This document shows positions 1 to 6,131 of a stretch of 15,289 nucleotides of DNA, piece after piece. Within the stretch, counting starts at the first letter, position 1. The number at the start of each line of letters is the position of its first letter. Made by a program: the position numbers and the translations under genes. The stretch covers positions 1 to 15,289 of the forward strand of contig VBKY01000407.1 of assembly GCA_005879255.1 (NCBI GenBank), in the 5' to 3' direction. Origin of the DNA: Deltaproteobacteria bacterium. GTDB lineage: Bacteria > Desulfobacterota_B > Binatia > UBA9968. The notes under the pieces are model-generated. The model did not search any database. It saw only the letters and a list, made by a program, of their open reading frames with translations, and was not told where the DNA came from.

Positions 1-288
1 CCACACTGGGTAGAATCTCCCGCGCCGCAGTTTGCGTAGAATAAACGAGACGACGCAGCGCGTCACTCCCGCGCCGTCTTAACTTGACGAACGTGATTTC
101 ACAAGTCACGCCCCTGGGATTGCTCCGTCACCTTCATCAAAGAGGAAGCGGACAAGAAAAAATAAACTCAAGAATAAATTGTTGCCGCCAACTTGCGCGG
201 GAATCACGAAACGAAACATACGACGTCTGTCCGTCGTCGACCAAGAAGATCGAATTTATGCGCCTAGAATCGGCGAGTTTTGCAATCT
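1..288. other. Left-edge region without a convincing gene
   Basis: No convincing gene is seen here. Two weak possibilities exist. On the plus strand, frame 1 is open from the window edge and stops at TAG 37-39, reading PHWVESPAPQFA, which could be the tail of a gene outside the window. On the minus strand, a frame starting with GTG at 109 stays open to the window edge; it is arginine-rich (it contains RRRGSDALRRLVYSTQTAAR) and has no well-spaced Shine-Dalgarno, so it could be the start of a gene running off the edge. The two conflict and neither is recognised. A small inverted repeat, ACGACG/CGTCGT, lies at 220-237. Confidence 0.3.
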
Positions 289-1122
289 TTACTCGTTCAG
301 TTTTTTGAGTTGAGCGGCTGTCGGGCGCAACAACACCCTTTGAATTACCGGCGGAAATTGCCGACGCGGAGAGTTATCTTTCGCCCGAAAGCGCGGCAAC
401 GTCCTGTCGGACTTGGCCGCTTCGAGGTACTGACGTTTAGTAACCGCTTCACCGAGGATCCAGTACTTCGGGTATCCTCGGTTCAATTTCCTTCGATAGT
501 TCCACCTACGCTCGATACCGTGAAACTTTCCCTCGTGCCAATGGCGTTCGTGATCAAGACTGCGCTGATCAGAATCTAACCACCACTCGTATCCGTGGGG
601 AACTCCGTCCTTCATGCTGTGGACTTCGGACACGGGCGCGAAACCTTCCCACCACTCCCAACGCCAGATGTCATAACCTGTTCCGTGTACAAATCGGTAG
701 GTCCCAATGACCTTTCCGCTCCGGCCATACTGCTTGGCAAGGCTATGAATTCGTCCTTCAAAGTACGGCTCAACGGACAACAATGTGCCATCATCATCCC
801 ATTCAATCTCACGCCCGTGTCTCTTACCATTCTTAAGTGGCGTCTCCCTGACAATTCTTCCTGCTTCGTTATAAACTCGTCTACCGATCACATGGTGATC
901 CACCATACATTCGGTAAGACCATCGTAGCCTTCAACGCGAATTTCAACAGCACTCTGAGGAATATCAGACTTGGGCCGCTTCAGTGGAAACCTCTCGCTA
1001 TTTCGTTTTTCGACTGGTGGCGCGATGTTAGGTGCATCGGTTTCATCGAATCGAATGACGGCGCCCGCAATCAAGCCTTGCTGCTTTTCGGAATAAACTT
1101 CAGCGCGACGCCGTTGTTGCAC
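289..1122 (-). CDS. MORN-like repeat protein (YwqK-type)
   Basis: Protein of up to 277 residues with at least three MORN/YwqK-like units, where an N/D/E-G-K-x-HG turn is followed by aromatic residues: LKNGKRHGREIEW (about 97-108), DGVPHGYEWW (172-181) and EGKFHGIERRW (197-207). The C-terminal part carries GEAVTKRQYLEAA, typical of the ending of such repeat proteins. There is no signal peptide and no enzymatic motif. MORN-type units usually act as scaffolds or binding surfaces; the role here is unknown. The start is uncertain. The longest frame uses GTG at 1122 and overlaps the end of msrB by 52 bases. A TTG at 1074-1072 overlaps the msrB stop as TTGA and could be a translationally coupled start. 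The first ATG, at residue 73, would still leave all the repeats. Family assignment is from the repeat pattern only. Confidence 0.72.
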   Translation of the reverse strand: MQQRRRAEVYSEKQQGLIAGAVIRFDETDAPNIAPPVEKRNSERFPLKRPKSDIPQSAVEIRVEGYDGLTECMVDHHVIGRRVYNEAGRIVRETPLKNGKRHGREIEWDDDGTLLSVEPYFEGRIHSLAKQYGRSGKVIGTYRFVHGTGYDIWRWEWWEGFAPVSEVHSMKDGVPHGYEWWLDSDQRSLDHERHWHEGKFHGIERRWNYRRKLNRGYPKYWILGEAVTKRQYLEAAKSDRTLPRFRAKDNSPRRQFPPVIQRVLLRPTAAQLKKLNE

Positions 1123-1634
1123 CAGCGTTTGCCCGTGGGCTGCGGGCCGTCGTTAAAGACATGGCCGTGGTGGCCGCCACAGCGGGCGCAATGATATTCG
1201 GTGCGCGGTAGAACCAGTTTGAAATCCGTGCTGGTCTCGAAGGCGCCGGGAATTGTCGTGAAAAAACTCGGCCAGCCGGTGCCGCTTTCATATTTCATCT
1301 CGGACGTAAAGAGCGGCAAACCGCAACCTGCGCAGGTAAAAATGCCAGGACGTTTTTCGTTGTTCAACGGGCTTGTGCCAGGTCGCTCCGTGCCCTCCTC
1401 GCGCAGAACATTAAACTGGTTAGGGTCCAAACGCTTGCGCCATTCTTCTTTAGTCAGTTTGAGTCGCTCCGTGGGCAGCGGCACCGATATTCCTTCGGCC
1501 AGAAGCGCCTTCCAGTTATTTTGCAGCGCCTCAACTTCCTTCATCGCCGACGGTTGCGCGGCAGATACTTGCCCCTTCAATGCGGACCAGATTCCTCCCG
1601 CCAATAGCCCCTGTAGCAATCCACGTCGTGTCAT
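1071..1634 (-). CDS. msrB: Peptide-methionine (R)-S-oxide reductase MsrB, Tat-exported
   Basis: Reduces methionine-R-sulfoxide in oxidised proteins. The start chosen is ATG at 1634 because an AGGAG box lies 6 bases upstream; this gives 187 residues. The N-terminus MTRRGLLQGL, a hydrophobic stretch and an SAA cleavage-like site (about 24-26) look like a twin-arginine signal, so the enzyme should act outside the cytoplasm. The MsrB domain has both zinc CxxC pairs (CAGC 101-104 and CARC 149-152), the GTGWPSF signature (118-124), HHGHVF (155-160) and the resolving/catalytic region RWCNNGVALKF, with the catalytic Cys at 172. All key residues are present. Between the signal and the domain is a linker with TKEEWRKRLDPNQFNVLREE, the usual MsrB entry helix. 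The MORN-like gene follows downstream on the same strand with overlap. Confidence 0.95.
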   Translation of the reverse strand: MTRRGLLQGLLAGGIWSALKGQVSAAQPSAMKEVEALQNNWKALLAEGISVPLPTERLKLTKEEWRKRLDPNQFNVLREEGTERPGTSPLNNEKRPGIFTCAGCGLPLFTSEMKYESGTGWPSFFTTIPGAFETSTDFKLVLPRTEYHCARCGGHHGHVFNDGPQPTGKRWCNNGVALKFIPKSSKA

Positions 1635-1656
1635 AATCGTCTCCTTTCCCACTTAA

Positions 1657-1803
1657 TTAGACGACCGGCTGGCTCGAAGCGATTCTTTCCGCCTTTGTGC
1701 CCACACCTATCGACTCGGCCAACTCTGCATCCATTTGTTCGACACCAGCATCCAATCTAGCAAGAACCGGTTTGAGTGTAACAGGGTTTAGCAGCCTCGA
1801 CAA
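1657..1803 (-). CDS. Possible 48-residue small ORF or gene remnant
   Basis: In the gap between msrB and the divergent spondin gene, a minus-strand frame runs from TTG at 1803 to TAA at 1657-1659 and ends 22 bases before the msrB ATG. The peptide includes NPVTLKPVLARLDAGVEQMD and AELAESIGVGTKAERIASSQ. It has an amphipathic, protein-like composition but no recognised domain, no strong ribosome-binding site and a weak start codon. It could be a real small protein ahead of msrB, the tail of a decayed gene, or chance. An internal ATG would give only about 25 residues. Confidence 0.22.
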   Translation of the reverse strand: MSRLLNPVTLKPVLARLDAGVEQMDAELAESIGVGTKAERIASSQPVV

Positions 1804-1833
1804 AAATTATTCAATGAGATGGAGGAACCAAAA

Positions 1834-2592
1834 GTGTTTACAAGAATATTAGGTGTAGCTGTAGACGCCTTTTTAGGCGTCGCTGGAGTAGCCTTAGGGA
1901 TAGCTGTAGGGGCCTTTTTGGGCATCGCCGGACTAGCCTCGGGCAATGGCGACAAGCCGACCAAGTTTACGATCCGTGTCGAAAATACCACTAAGCCCGA
2001 CGCGTTTACGGCGTCGAATGGAGTGAAATGGTCGCTCGCTTTTTCACCCGGCGCGGCGATAGTCCATACCGACAAGGCGCCGATTTTCACATCGGGAAAA
2101 AAGGATCGCGGGCAGGGTTTGGAAGCGCAATCCGAAGATGGCGACCCGAGCGTGCTCGCCAAGTCGCTGAATGGCGGCAAGGGAATCAAGTCTGTGGCAG
2201 TCTTCAATACACCAGTGGGCGCGAGCGCGCCGGGGCCGATCACTCCAGGCGCCGCTTATGAGCTGACTGTCTCGGCTGTGCCGGGCGACCGATTGTCCAT
2301 GACTCTCATGATGGGGCAGTCCAATGATTGGTTCTACGCCCCCGACGAGTCAGGCATCGAACTGTTCAAAGACGGCAAAGCCATCAACGGCGACATTACC
2401 TCACAAATCATCCTGTGGAACGCGGGGACCGAAGTCGATCAGGAGCCTGGCATCGGCTCGGATCAAGGCCCGCGCCAAAAGGCCCCGAACACCGGAAAAG
2501 CGGAGAACGGTGTCGTACAAAAAGTACAGGACCGGAAATCGTATTCGCAGGCTTCGAGTGTTATGCGCATCACAGTCAAGCCCGCACAGTAG
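1834..2592 (+). CDS. Secreted spondin_N-domain protein
   Basis: Protein of 252 residues from GTG 1834, chosen because GGAGGA at 1821-1826 sits 7 bases upstream; an ATG at 1819 overlaps that box and is a poorer choice. Residues 5-36 form a long glycine/alanine/valine-rich hydrophobic segment acting as signal peptide or membrane anchor. From about residue 44 the sequence matches the bacterial spondin_N family: KFTIRVENTT, WSLAFSPG, the DPSVLAKSL region, VAVFNTPVG, PGAAYELTVSAVPGDRLS, MGQSNDWFYAP (about 160-170) and ILWNAGTEVDQEPGIG (about 193-208). Spondin_N is an extracellular beta-sandwich fold; its bacterial role is not known, though export is expected. The last ~40 residues are hydrophilic. 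The hydrophobic segment is encoded by two tandem 45-bp units, listed separately. The gene stands alone, divergent from msrB. Confidence 0.88.
   Translation: MFTRILGVAVDAFLGVAGVALGIAVGAFLGIAGLASGNGDKPTKFTIRVENTTKPDAFTASNGVKWSLAFSPGAAIVHTDKAPIFTSGKKDRGQGLEAQSEDGDPSVLAKSLNGGKGIKSVAVFNTPVGASAPGPITPGAAYELTVSAVPGDRLSMTLMMGQSNDWFYAPDESGIELFKDGKAINGDITSQIILWNAGTEVDQEPGIGSDQGPRQKAPNTGKAENGVVQKVQDRKSYSQASSVMRITVKPAQ
1852..1941 (+). repeat. Tandem 2 x 45-bp repeat in the spondin signal segment
   Basis: Two head-to-tail 45-bp units at 1852-1896 and 1897-1941 encode GVAVDAFLGVAGVAL and GIAVGAFLGIAGLAS. By direct comparison 35 of 45 bases match, and the repeat is exactly in frame (15 codons). It looks like an in-frame duplication of the hydrophobic core that has since diverged. 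Confidence 0.9.
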
Positions 2593-2606
2593 TCGTCGGA
2601 ATATTG

Positions 2607-2645
2607 CTGGTCGGGCTGCGTCCATTGGGATGGCTGCCCGACCGG
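2607..2645 (+). terminator. Possible stem-loop after the spondin gene
   Basis: An inverted repeat pairs CTGGTCGGGC (2607-2616) with GCCCGACCGG (2636-2645): 10 pairs including one wobble, with a 19-base loop. It starts 14 bases after the spondin stop. Only a short T-containing run (ATTTC) follows, so it may be an imperfect terminator or an mRNA-stabilising hairpin. Confidence 0.35.
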
Positions 2646-2750
2646 ATTTCTCACCGCCGGATCATCAGCTCAATACTTGCAGCATGTGCCCGCGTCAGCG
2701 GAGCTAAACAATCAAGGAAGGCATTACCGGGCTAAATGTCCCCTTCAACT

Positions 2751-2770
2751 AAAACCGCTTCGGCGGTTTT
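2751..2770. terminator. Rho-independent-type terminator hairpin, UUCG tetraloop
   Basis: AAAACCGC-TTCG-GCGGTTTT is a perfect 8-bp stem closed by a TTCG tetraloop. It is flanked by A and T runs on opposite sides, so it can work in either direction. It separates the spondin gene from the DNA ligase gene. The surrounding 2593-2801 holds no other gene I can support. Confidence 0.85.
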
Positions 2771-2788
2771 GCTCTTTGATCGGCGTGT

Positions 2789-2794
2789 TAGAAT
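2789..2794 (+). promoter_or_regulatory. Candidate -10 box for the DNA ligase gene
   Basis: TAGAAT matches the TATAAT consensus at 5 of 6 positions and ends 7 bases before the GTG start at 2802, so transcription would begin at or next to the start codon. No good -35 hexamer is visible at 16-18 bases. There is no Shine-Dalgarno ahead of the GTG. Confidence 0.4.
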
Positions 2795-2801
2795 ATGATC
2801 A

Positions 2802-4385
2802 GTGAACTTTTCTGATTTTGCCTCGCTCTGTTATGAGCTGGAAAAAACCCCGAGCCGCCTGGCCAAGATTGCCGCGGCAGCGGATTACCTCCGTCGCTTG
2901 GAGCCGGATGAAATTCGTCCTGGCGTCGCATTTTTGTCCGGCCGCCCATTTCCGGTTTCCGATCCGAGGACTCTCGACATCGGACCGGGAGCCTTTGCTC
3001 ACGCCGCTGAGGTACCAGAAAACGAGACGTCTGTCGTACCTCCGCTCAAGATTAAGGACGTCGCGGAAGGGTTTGCGCAAATAGCGGAAGCGAGCGGAAA
3101 AGGCTCGCGCGAGCAGAAATACACTCGGCTCAGAGAGCTCGTTGAAATGGCTTCTACCCACGAGCGGCCGATTTTGTTTCGCCTACTGCATAATGAGCTG
3201 CGCATCGGGTTGCACGACGGTCTCATCCAGGAGACGATTGCCCGAGCTTCCCGCAGTGAGCTCAAAACTGTGCGCCGCGCCGCACTTTTTCTGTCGGATC
3301 TCGCAGAAGTCGCAACAATCGCTTTAACGCAGGGACCGGCCGGCCTGCAGCAGGTCGATATTAAGCTGTTCGTTCCGCTGCTGCCGATGCTTTCCGAACT
3401 TTCTCAAGACTTCGATGAGATTCTTAAAGCTCACGACGGGAATACCGCGCTCGAGTATAAATACGATGGAGCGCGAGTGCAGATTCACAAGGACCGCGAG
3501 AAGAGCCGTATATGGAGCCGCCGCCTGACGGAAGTAACCCAAAGTCTGCCGGAAATCGTCGAAATCGCCCAAAACAATCTACAGGGCGATTCCTTCATCC
3601 TCGACGCTGAGGTCGTGGCCACGGGAACAGACGGCCGGCCGTTTCCTTTCCAAGAACTCATGCGCCGCTTCCGACGTGTTCACGGAATTGAAACCGCGGC
3701 TGGCGAAATCCCGCTTTCGCTTTACCTATTCGATTGCCTCTATCTGGACGGCCGCTCGCTCATCGATGAGCCCTATGAGGCGCGCTGGCGGAAGCTCGGC
3801 GAAATTTCCGCCAGCAAATATTTGGCAGCGCGACAAATTGTCAGGGAGAAAACCGCAGCCGAATCTTTCCTGCAGGAATCTATCTCCGCGGGCCATGAAG
3901 GGCTGATGGCCAAGGCCCTAAGCAGCCCGTACATGCCCGGCAATCGCGGCAAGCTCTGGTTCAAAGTGAAACTGGCAGAAAGCATCGATTGCGTGATCTT
4001 AGCCGCCGACAGAGGTTCGGGAAGAAGACGCGGCTGGCTCTCTAATTATCATCTTGCCGTTGCCGATAACGCCGGAGGATACGCCCCGGTGGGCAAAACT
4101 TTTAAGGGTCTCACCGATAAGCAGTTTGTCGAGATGACTGCCAGGATGCAGTCGCTTCAGTTGAGTGATGACGGCTATACAGTCGCCGTACGGCCCGAGG
4201 TTGTCGTCGAGGTCACTTACAATGAAATACAGCGTAGCCCACAGTACAGCTCGGGGTTCGCACTGCGTTTTGCGCGCATCACAAGAATCCGCGACGACAA
4301 AGGCCCGGCACAGATCACGACACTCGCCGAGCTTCAATCTCTTTATGAACGCCAGTTTCTTACGAAAAGCCGACGGCCATTCTAG
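2802..4385 (+). CDS. ATP-dependent DNA ligase, archaeal/LigB type
   Basis: 527 residues from GTG 2802; the upstream ATG at 2795 is out of frame and soon stops. Seals nicks in DNA using ATP. An N-terminal helical DNA-binding domain (about 1-200) is followed by the nucleotidyltransferase core and OB fold. All ligase motifs are visible: I, EYKYDGARVQIH with the adenylated Lys at 220; III, FILDAEVVA (265-273); IIIa, LYLFDCLYLDG (307-317); IV, HEGLMAK (365-371); V, KLWFKVK (384-390). The C-terminal RFARITRIRDDK (489-500) is motif VI. Length and N-terminal domain resemble archaeal-type Lig rather than short LigD-like ligases. No Ku, primase, exonuclease or Lhr partner is adjacent, so it appears to be a stand-alone repair or replication-auxiliary ligase. 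Bacteria normally also carry NAD-dependent LigA elsewhere. No Shine-Dalgarno is evident. Confidence 0.95.
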   Translation: MNFSDFASLCYELEKTPSRLAKIAAAADYLRRLEPDEIRPGVAFLSGRPFPVSDPRTLDIGPGAFAHAAEVPENETSVVPPLKIKDVAEGFAQIAEASGKGSREQKYTRLRELVEMASTHERPILFRLLHNELRIGLHDGLIQETIARASRSELKTVRRAALFLSDLAEVATIALTQGPAGLQQVDIKLFVPLLPMLSELSQDFDEILKAHDGNTALEYKYDGARVQIHKDREKSRIWSRRLTEVTQSLPEIVEIAQNNLQGDSFILDAEVVATGTDGRPFPFQELMRRFRRVHGIETAAGEIPLSLYLFDCLYLDGRSLIDEPYEARWRKLGEISASKYLAARQIVREKTAAESFLQESISAGHEGLMAKALSSPYMPGNRGKLWFKVKLAESIDCVILAADRGSGRRRGWLSNYHLAVADNAGGYAPVGKTFKGLTDKQFVEMTARMQSLQLSDDGYTVAVRPEVVVEVTYNEIQRSPQYSSGFALRFARITRIRDDKGPAQITTLAELQSLYERQFLTKSRRPF

Positions 4386-4430
4386 CGATCGATAAAAACT
4401 GGCTGCGCAAGAAGCTTGCAAACGGCGCCT

Positions 4431-4459
4431 TTGACCTAGTACCTCTAGCGGCTTACAAT
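4431..4459 (+). promoter_or_regulatory. Sigma70-type promoter of the GT-C gene
   Basis: TTGACC (4431-4436) and TACAAT (4454-4459) are separated by 17 bases; each matches its consensus at 5 of 6 positions. The predicted transcript start near 4466 gives a leader of about 29 bases before ATG 4495, with AAGGGA (4478-4483) as a loosely spaced Shine-Dalgarno. Confidence 0.7.
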
Positions 4460-4494
4460 TTCTCCTCACGACAGATCAAGGGACCGACTGTAAA

Positions 4495-6045
4495 ATGGGA
4501 AACCGGCTTGTTAGCTACTTCCATCACCGGCTGGTGAACACGGATGACAATTGGCGCTTTCAGACGCTAATTTTTTTCTTTTTGACGCTACTCACTCGTC
4601 TGCCGTTCCGCAGCCATTTCCTTTACGATCACGATTCTGTGCAGTTCGCCCTAGGGATGCGCGATTACGACGTGTATCTGAATCAACCTCACCCGCCTGG
4701 TTATTTTCTCTACGTTTATACCGCGCGATTGATCAATTACTTTGTTCGAGACGCTAATGTAAGCCTCGTATGGATCAGCATTGTTGCCAGCGCTCTAACC
4801 GTTGCCGTCATTTACAACCTCGGCAGCGCGATCTTTGGCCGTCGAGAAGGTTGGTGGGCGGCACTTCTCACTGCAACCAGTCCATTGTTTTGGTTCTTTG
4901 GCGAAGTTGCACTGACCTATGTTGTCGCCGCATGCTTCGCAAGTCTAATCGGTCTTTTCGCCTGGCGCTTGCTCAACGAACCGGGCCGCTGGATTTTTGC
5001 GGCAGGATTCCGTCAAGACCTCTTGGTATTTCTGGGTCCGCTCTGGTTGCTCGGTTTCGCGAAAGCCGATTGGCGGACTTTTGCAATAGCTTCACTGCTG
5101 CTGATCCTGACACTCATGTTGTGGTTCGTACCGATGTTGGTTGCCACGGCAGGCAGCGCGCGATATTTTTCAGCCCTTTCGGAACTATGGCAGTATAACA
5201 ACGCTCCCCAATCGATTTGGCACTCGGAGTTGTCATCGCCGTTTGATACGCTTCTCACTTTGCTCGGTTTTCTATCCTACGGCCTCGGCATAGGCACGAT
5301 TTTTTTGCTATTCAGCGCCTACGCTCTTTTCCGAACCGGGGAATGGCGGGAATTGGCGGGAAATAAACTACTATTTTTTGCTTTATGGTTAGCCCCCGCA
5401 TTGCTATTCTTTAGTCTCGTCTTTATCCCTCCCTACAAATACTCCTACGGTCTCGTGATAGTGCCGGCCTTTTTGTTGCTGACTCCCCCCGCCGTGCGAC
5501 AAGCGCTAGAGGCTCTAAAGAAACTGACCGGTTTTTCCACACTTGCCGGAGTGCACGCGCCGACTTTCATTTTGGCATTAATCGTGGTCGCCAACAGCGT
5601 TGTATTTTGTCTCGCTAGCAGCGGTTTCTCCGTGTCGGCACTGCGAACCCACGAGCGTTTGCTCGCGTCGATCTTTTCGGGCATCAGGAATAATTTTCCC
5701 AGCCAAGGCACAGTAATTTTAGGACGCCAAAGATCCACATTTTCAGGTTACCGTCACACCCAATACTACCTACCGGAGTACCTGGTCTATCTCGCAGACC
5801 AGCAAAGTAACCTTCGCGGGCAAAATTGGTACGTTTTCGGCGCCCACAATGGCCAGACGACCCTTTCGGAACAAGTCGAAATTCCTCCGGGCACGGAGCG
5901 TATTGTTTTTCTCGCCGACCCTTATTTTCCAGAATCAAATTCTGATTTGCCGAAAATGAACCTGCGTACCTTGCGAGTCAGCGACGACTACACGCTTTAT
6001 TACAAAGAGATCGAACCCACGGAGCGGACCGCAGCTAAAAAATGA
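4495..6045 (+). CDS. GT-C (family 39-like) membrane glycosyltransferase
   Basis: 516-residue polytopic membrane protein. After a short cytoplasmic N-terminus, the first helix (about 22-34) is followed by a large loop with YDHDSVQFALG (44-54, carrying the acidic D/H-D dyad expected near the GT-C active site) and QPHPPGYFLYV (64-74). Several hydrophobic segments follow (about 91-110, 120-155, 175-190, 195-218, 250-275 and later ones to about 375). The last ~130 residues are a soluble tail, probably periplasmic. This arrangement matches GT-C transferases that use polyprenyl-phosphate-linked sugars (PMT/ArnT-like); substrate and acceptor are unknown. The segment GRWIFAAGFRQDLLVFL (about 164-180) reaches the conserved GFRQD directly, without the full helix I would expect before it, which could mean a small in-frame deletion. 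The gene has its own promoter. Confidence 0.78.
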   Translation: MGNRLVSYFHHRLVNTDDNWRFQTLIFFFLTLLTRLPFRSHFLYDHDSVQFALGMRDYDVYLNQPHPPGYFLYVYTARLINYFVRDANVSLVWISIVASALTVAVIYNLGSAIFGRREGWWAALLTATSPLFWFFGEVALTYVVAACFASLIGLFAWRLLNEPGRWIFAAGFRQDLLVFLGPLWLLGFAKADWRTFAIASLLLILTLMLWFVPMLVATAGSARYFSALSELWQYNNAPQSIWHSELSSPFDTLLTLLGFLSYGLGIGTIFLLFSAYALFRTGEWRELAGNKLLFFALWLAPALLFFSLVFIPPYKYSYGLVIVPAFLLLTPPAVRQALEALKKLTGFSTLAGVHAPTFILALIVVANSVVFCLASSGFSVSALRTHERLLASIFSGIRNNFPSQGTVILGRQRSTFSGYRHTQYYLPEYLVYLADQQSNLRGQNWYVFGAHNGQTTLSEQVEIPPGTERIVFLADPYFPESNSDLPKMNLRTLRVSDDYTLYYKEIEPTERTAAKK

Positions 6046-6096
6046 TCCTGTCGGCCACACCTCATCCCTCGTGCTCGCGCCAGCGATGATCTCGGT

Positions 6097-6124
6097 TTGA
6101 CATTTTCCCCAAAGCTCCGATACT
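6097..6124 (+). promoter_or_regulatory. Sigma70-type promoter of asnS
   Basis: TTGACA (6097-6102, perfect -35) is followed after 16 bases by GATACT (6119-6124; 4 of 6 matches to TATAAT). The -10 box ends 7 bases before ATG 6132, which would place the transcript start at or next to the start codon. No Shine-Dalgarno fits in the remaining sequence. Confidence 0.6.
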
Positions 6125-6131
6125 TGAATTG

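Noticed and set aside
595..1194. Plus-strand open frame of about 199 codons
   Set aside because: Lies antisense to the MORN-like gene and msrB; its composition is not protein-like and it has no family motif. The minus-strand frames carry clear repeats and the MsrB signature.
1201..1656. Plus-strand open frame of about 151 codons
   Set aside because: Fully antisense to msrB, which has all catalytic and zinc residues.
1788..2243. Minus-strand open frame rich in Pro/Ala/Lys repeats
   Set aside because: The repeat-like look is the antisense reading of the tandem 45-bp units in the spondin gene; no independent start signal.
2324..2735. Two plus-strand open frames running past the spondin stop
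   Set aside because: Basic, low-information translations overlapping the spondin 3' end; the region beyond holds a stem-loop and a terminator.
2751..2770. Considered as an operator for the ligase gene
   Set aside because: The stem, TTCG loop and flanking A/T runs are the standard form of a terminator.
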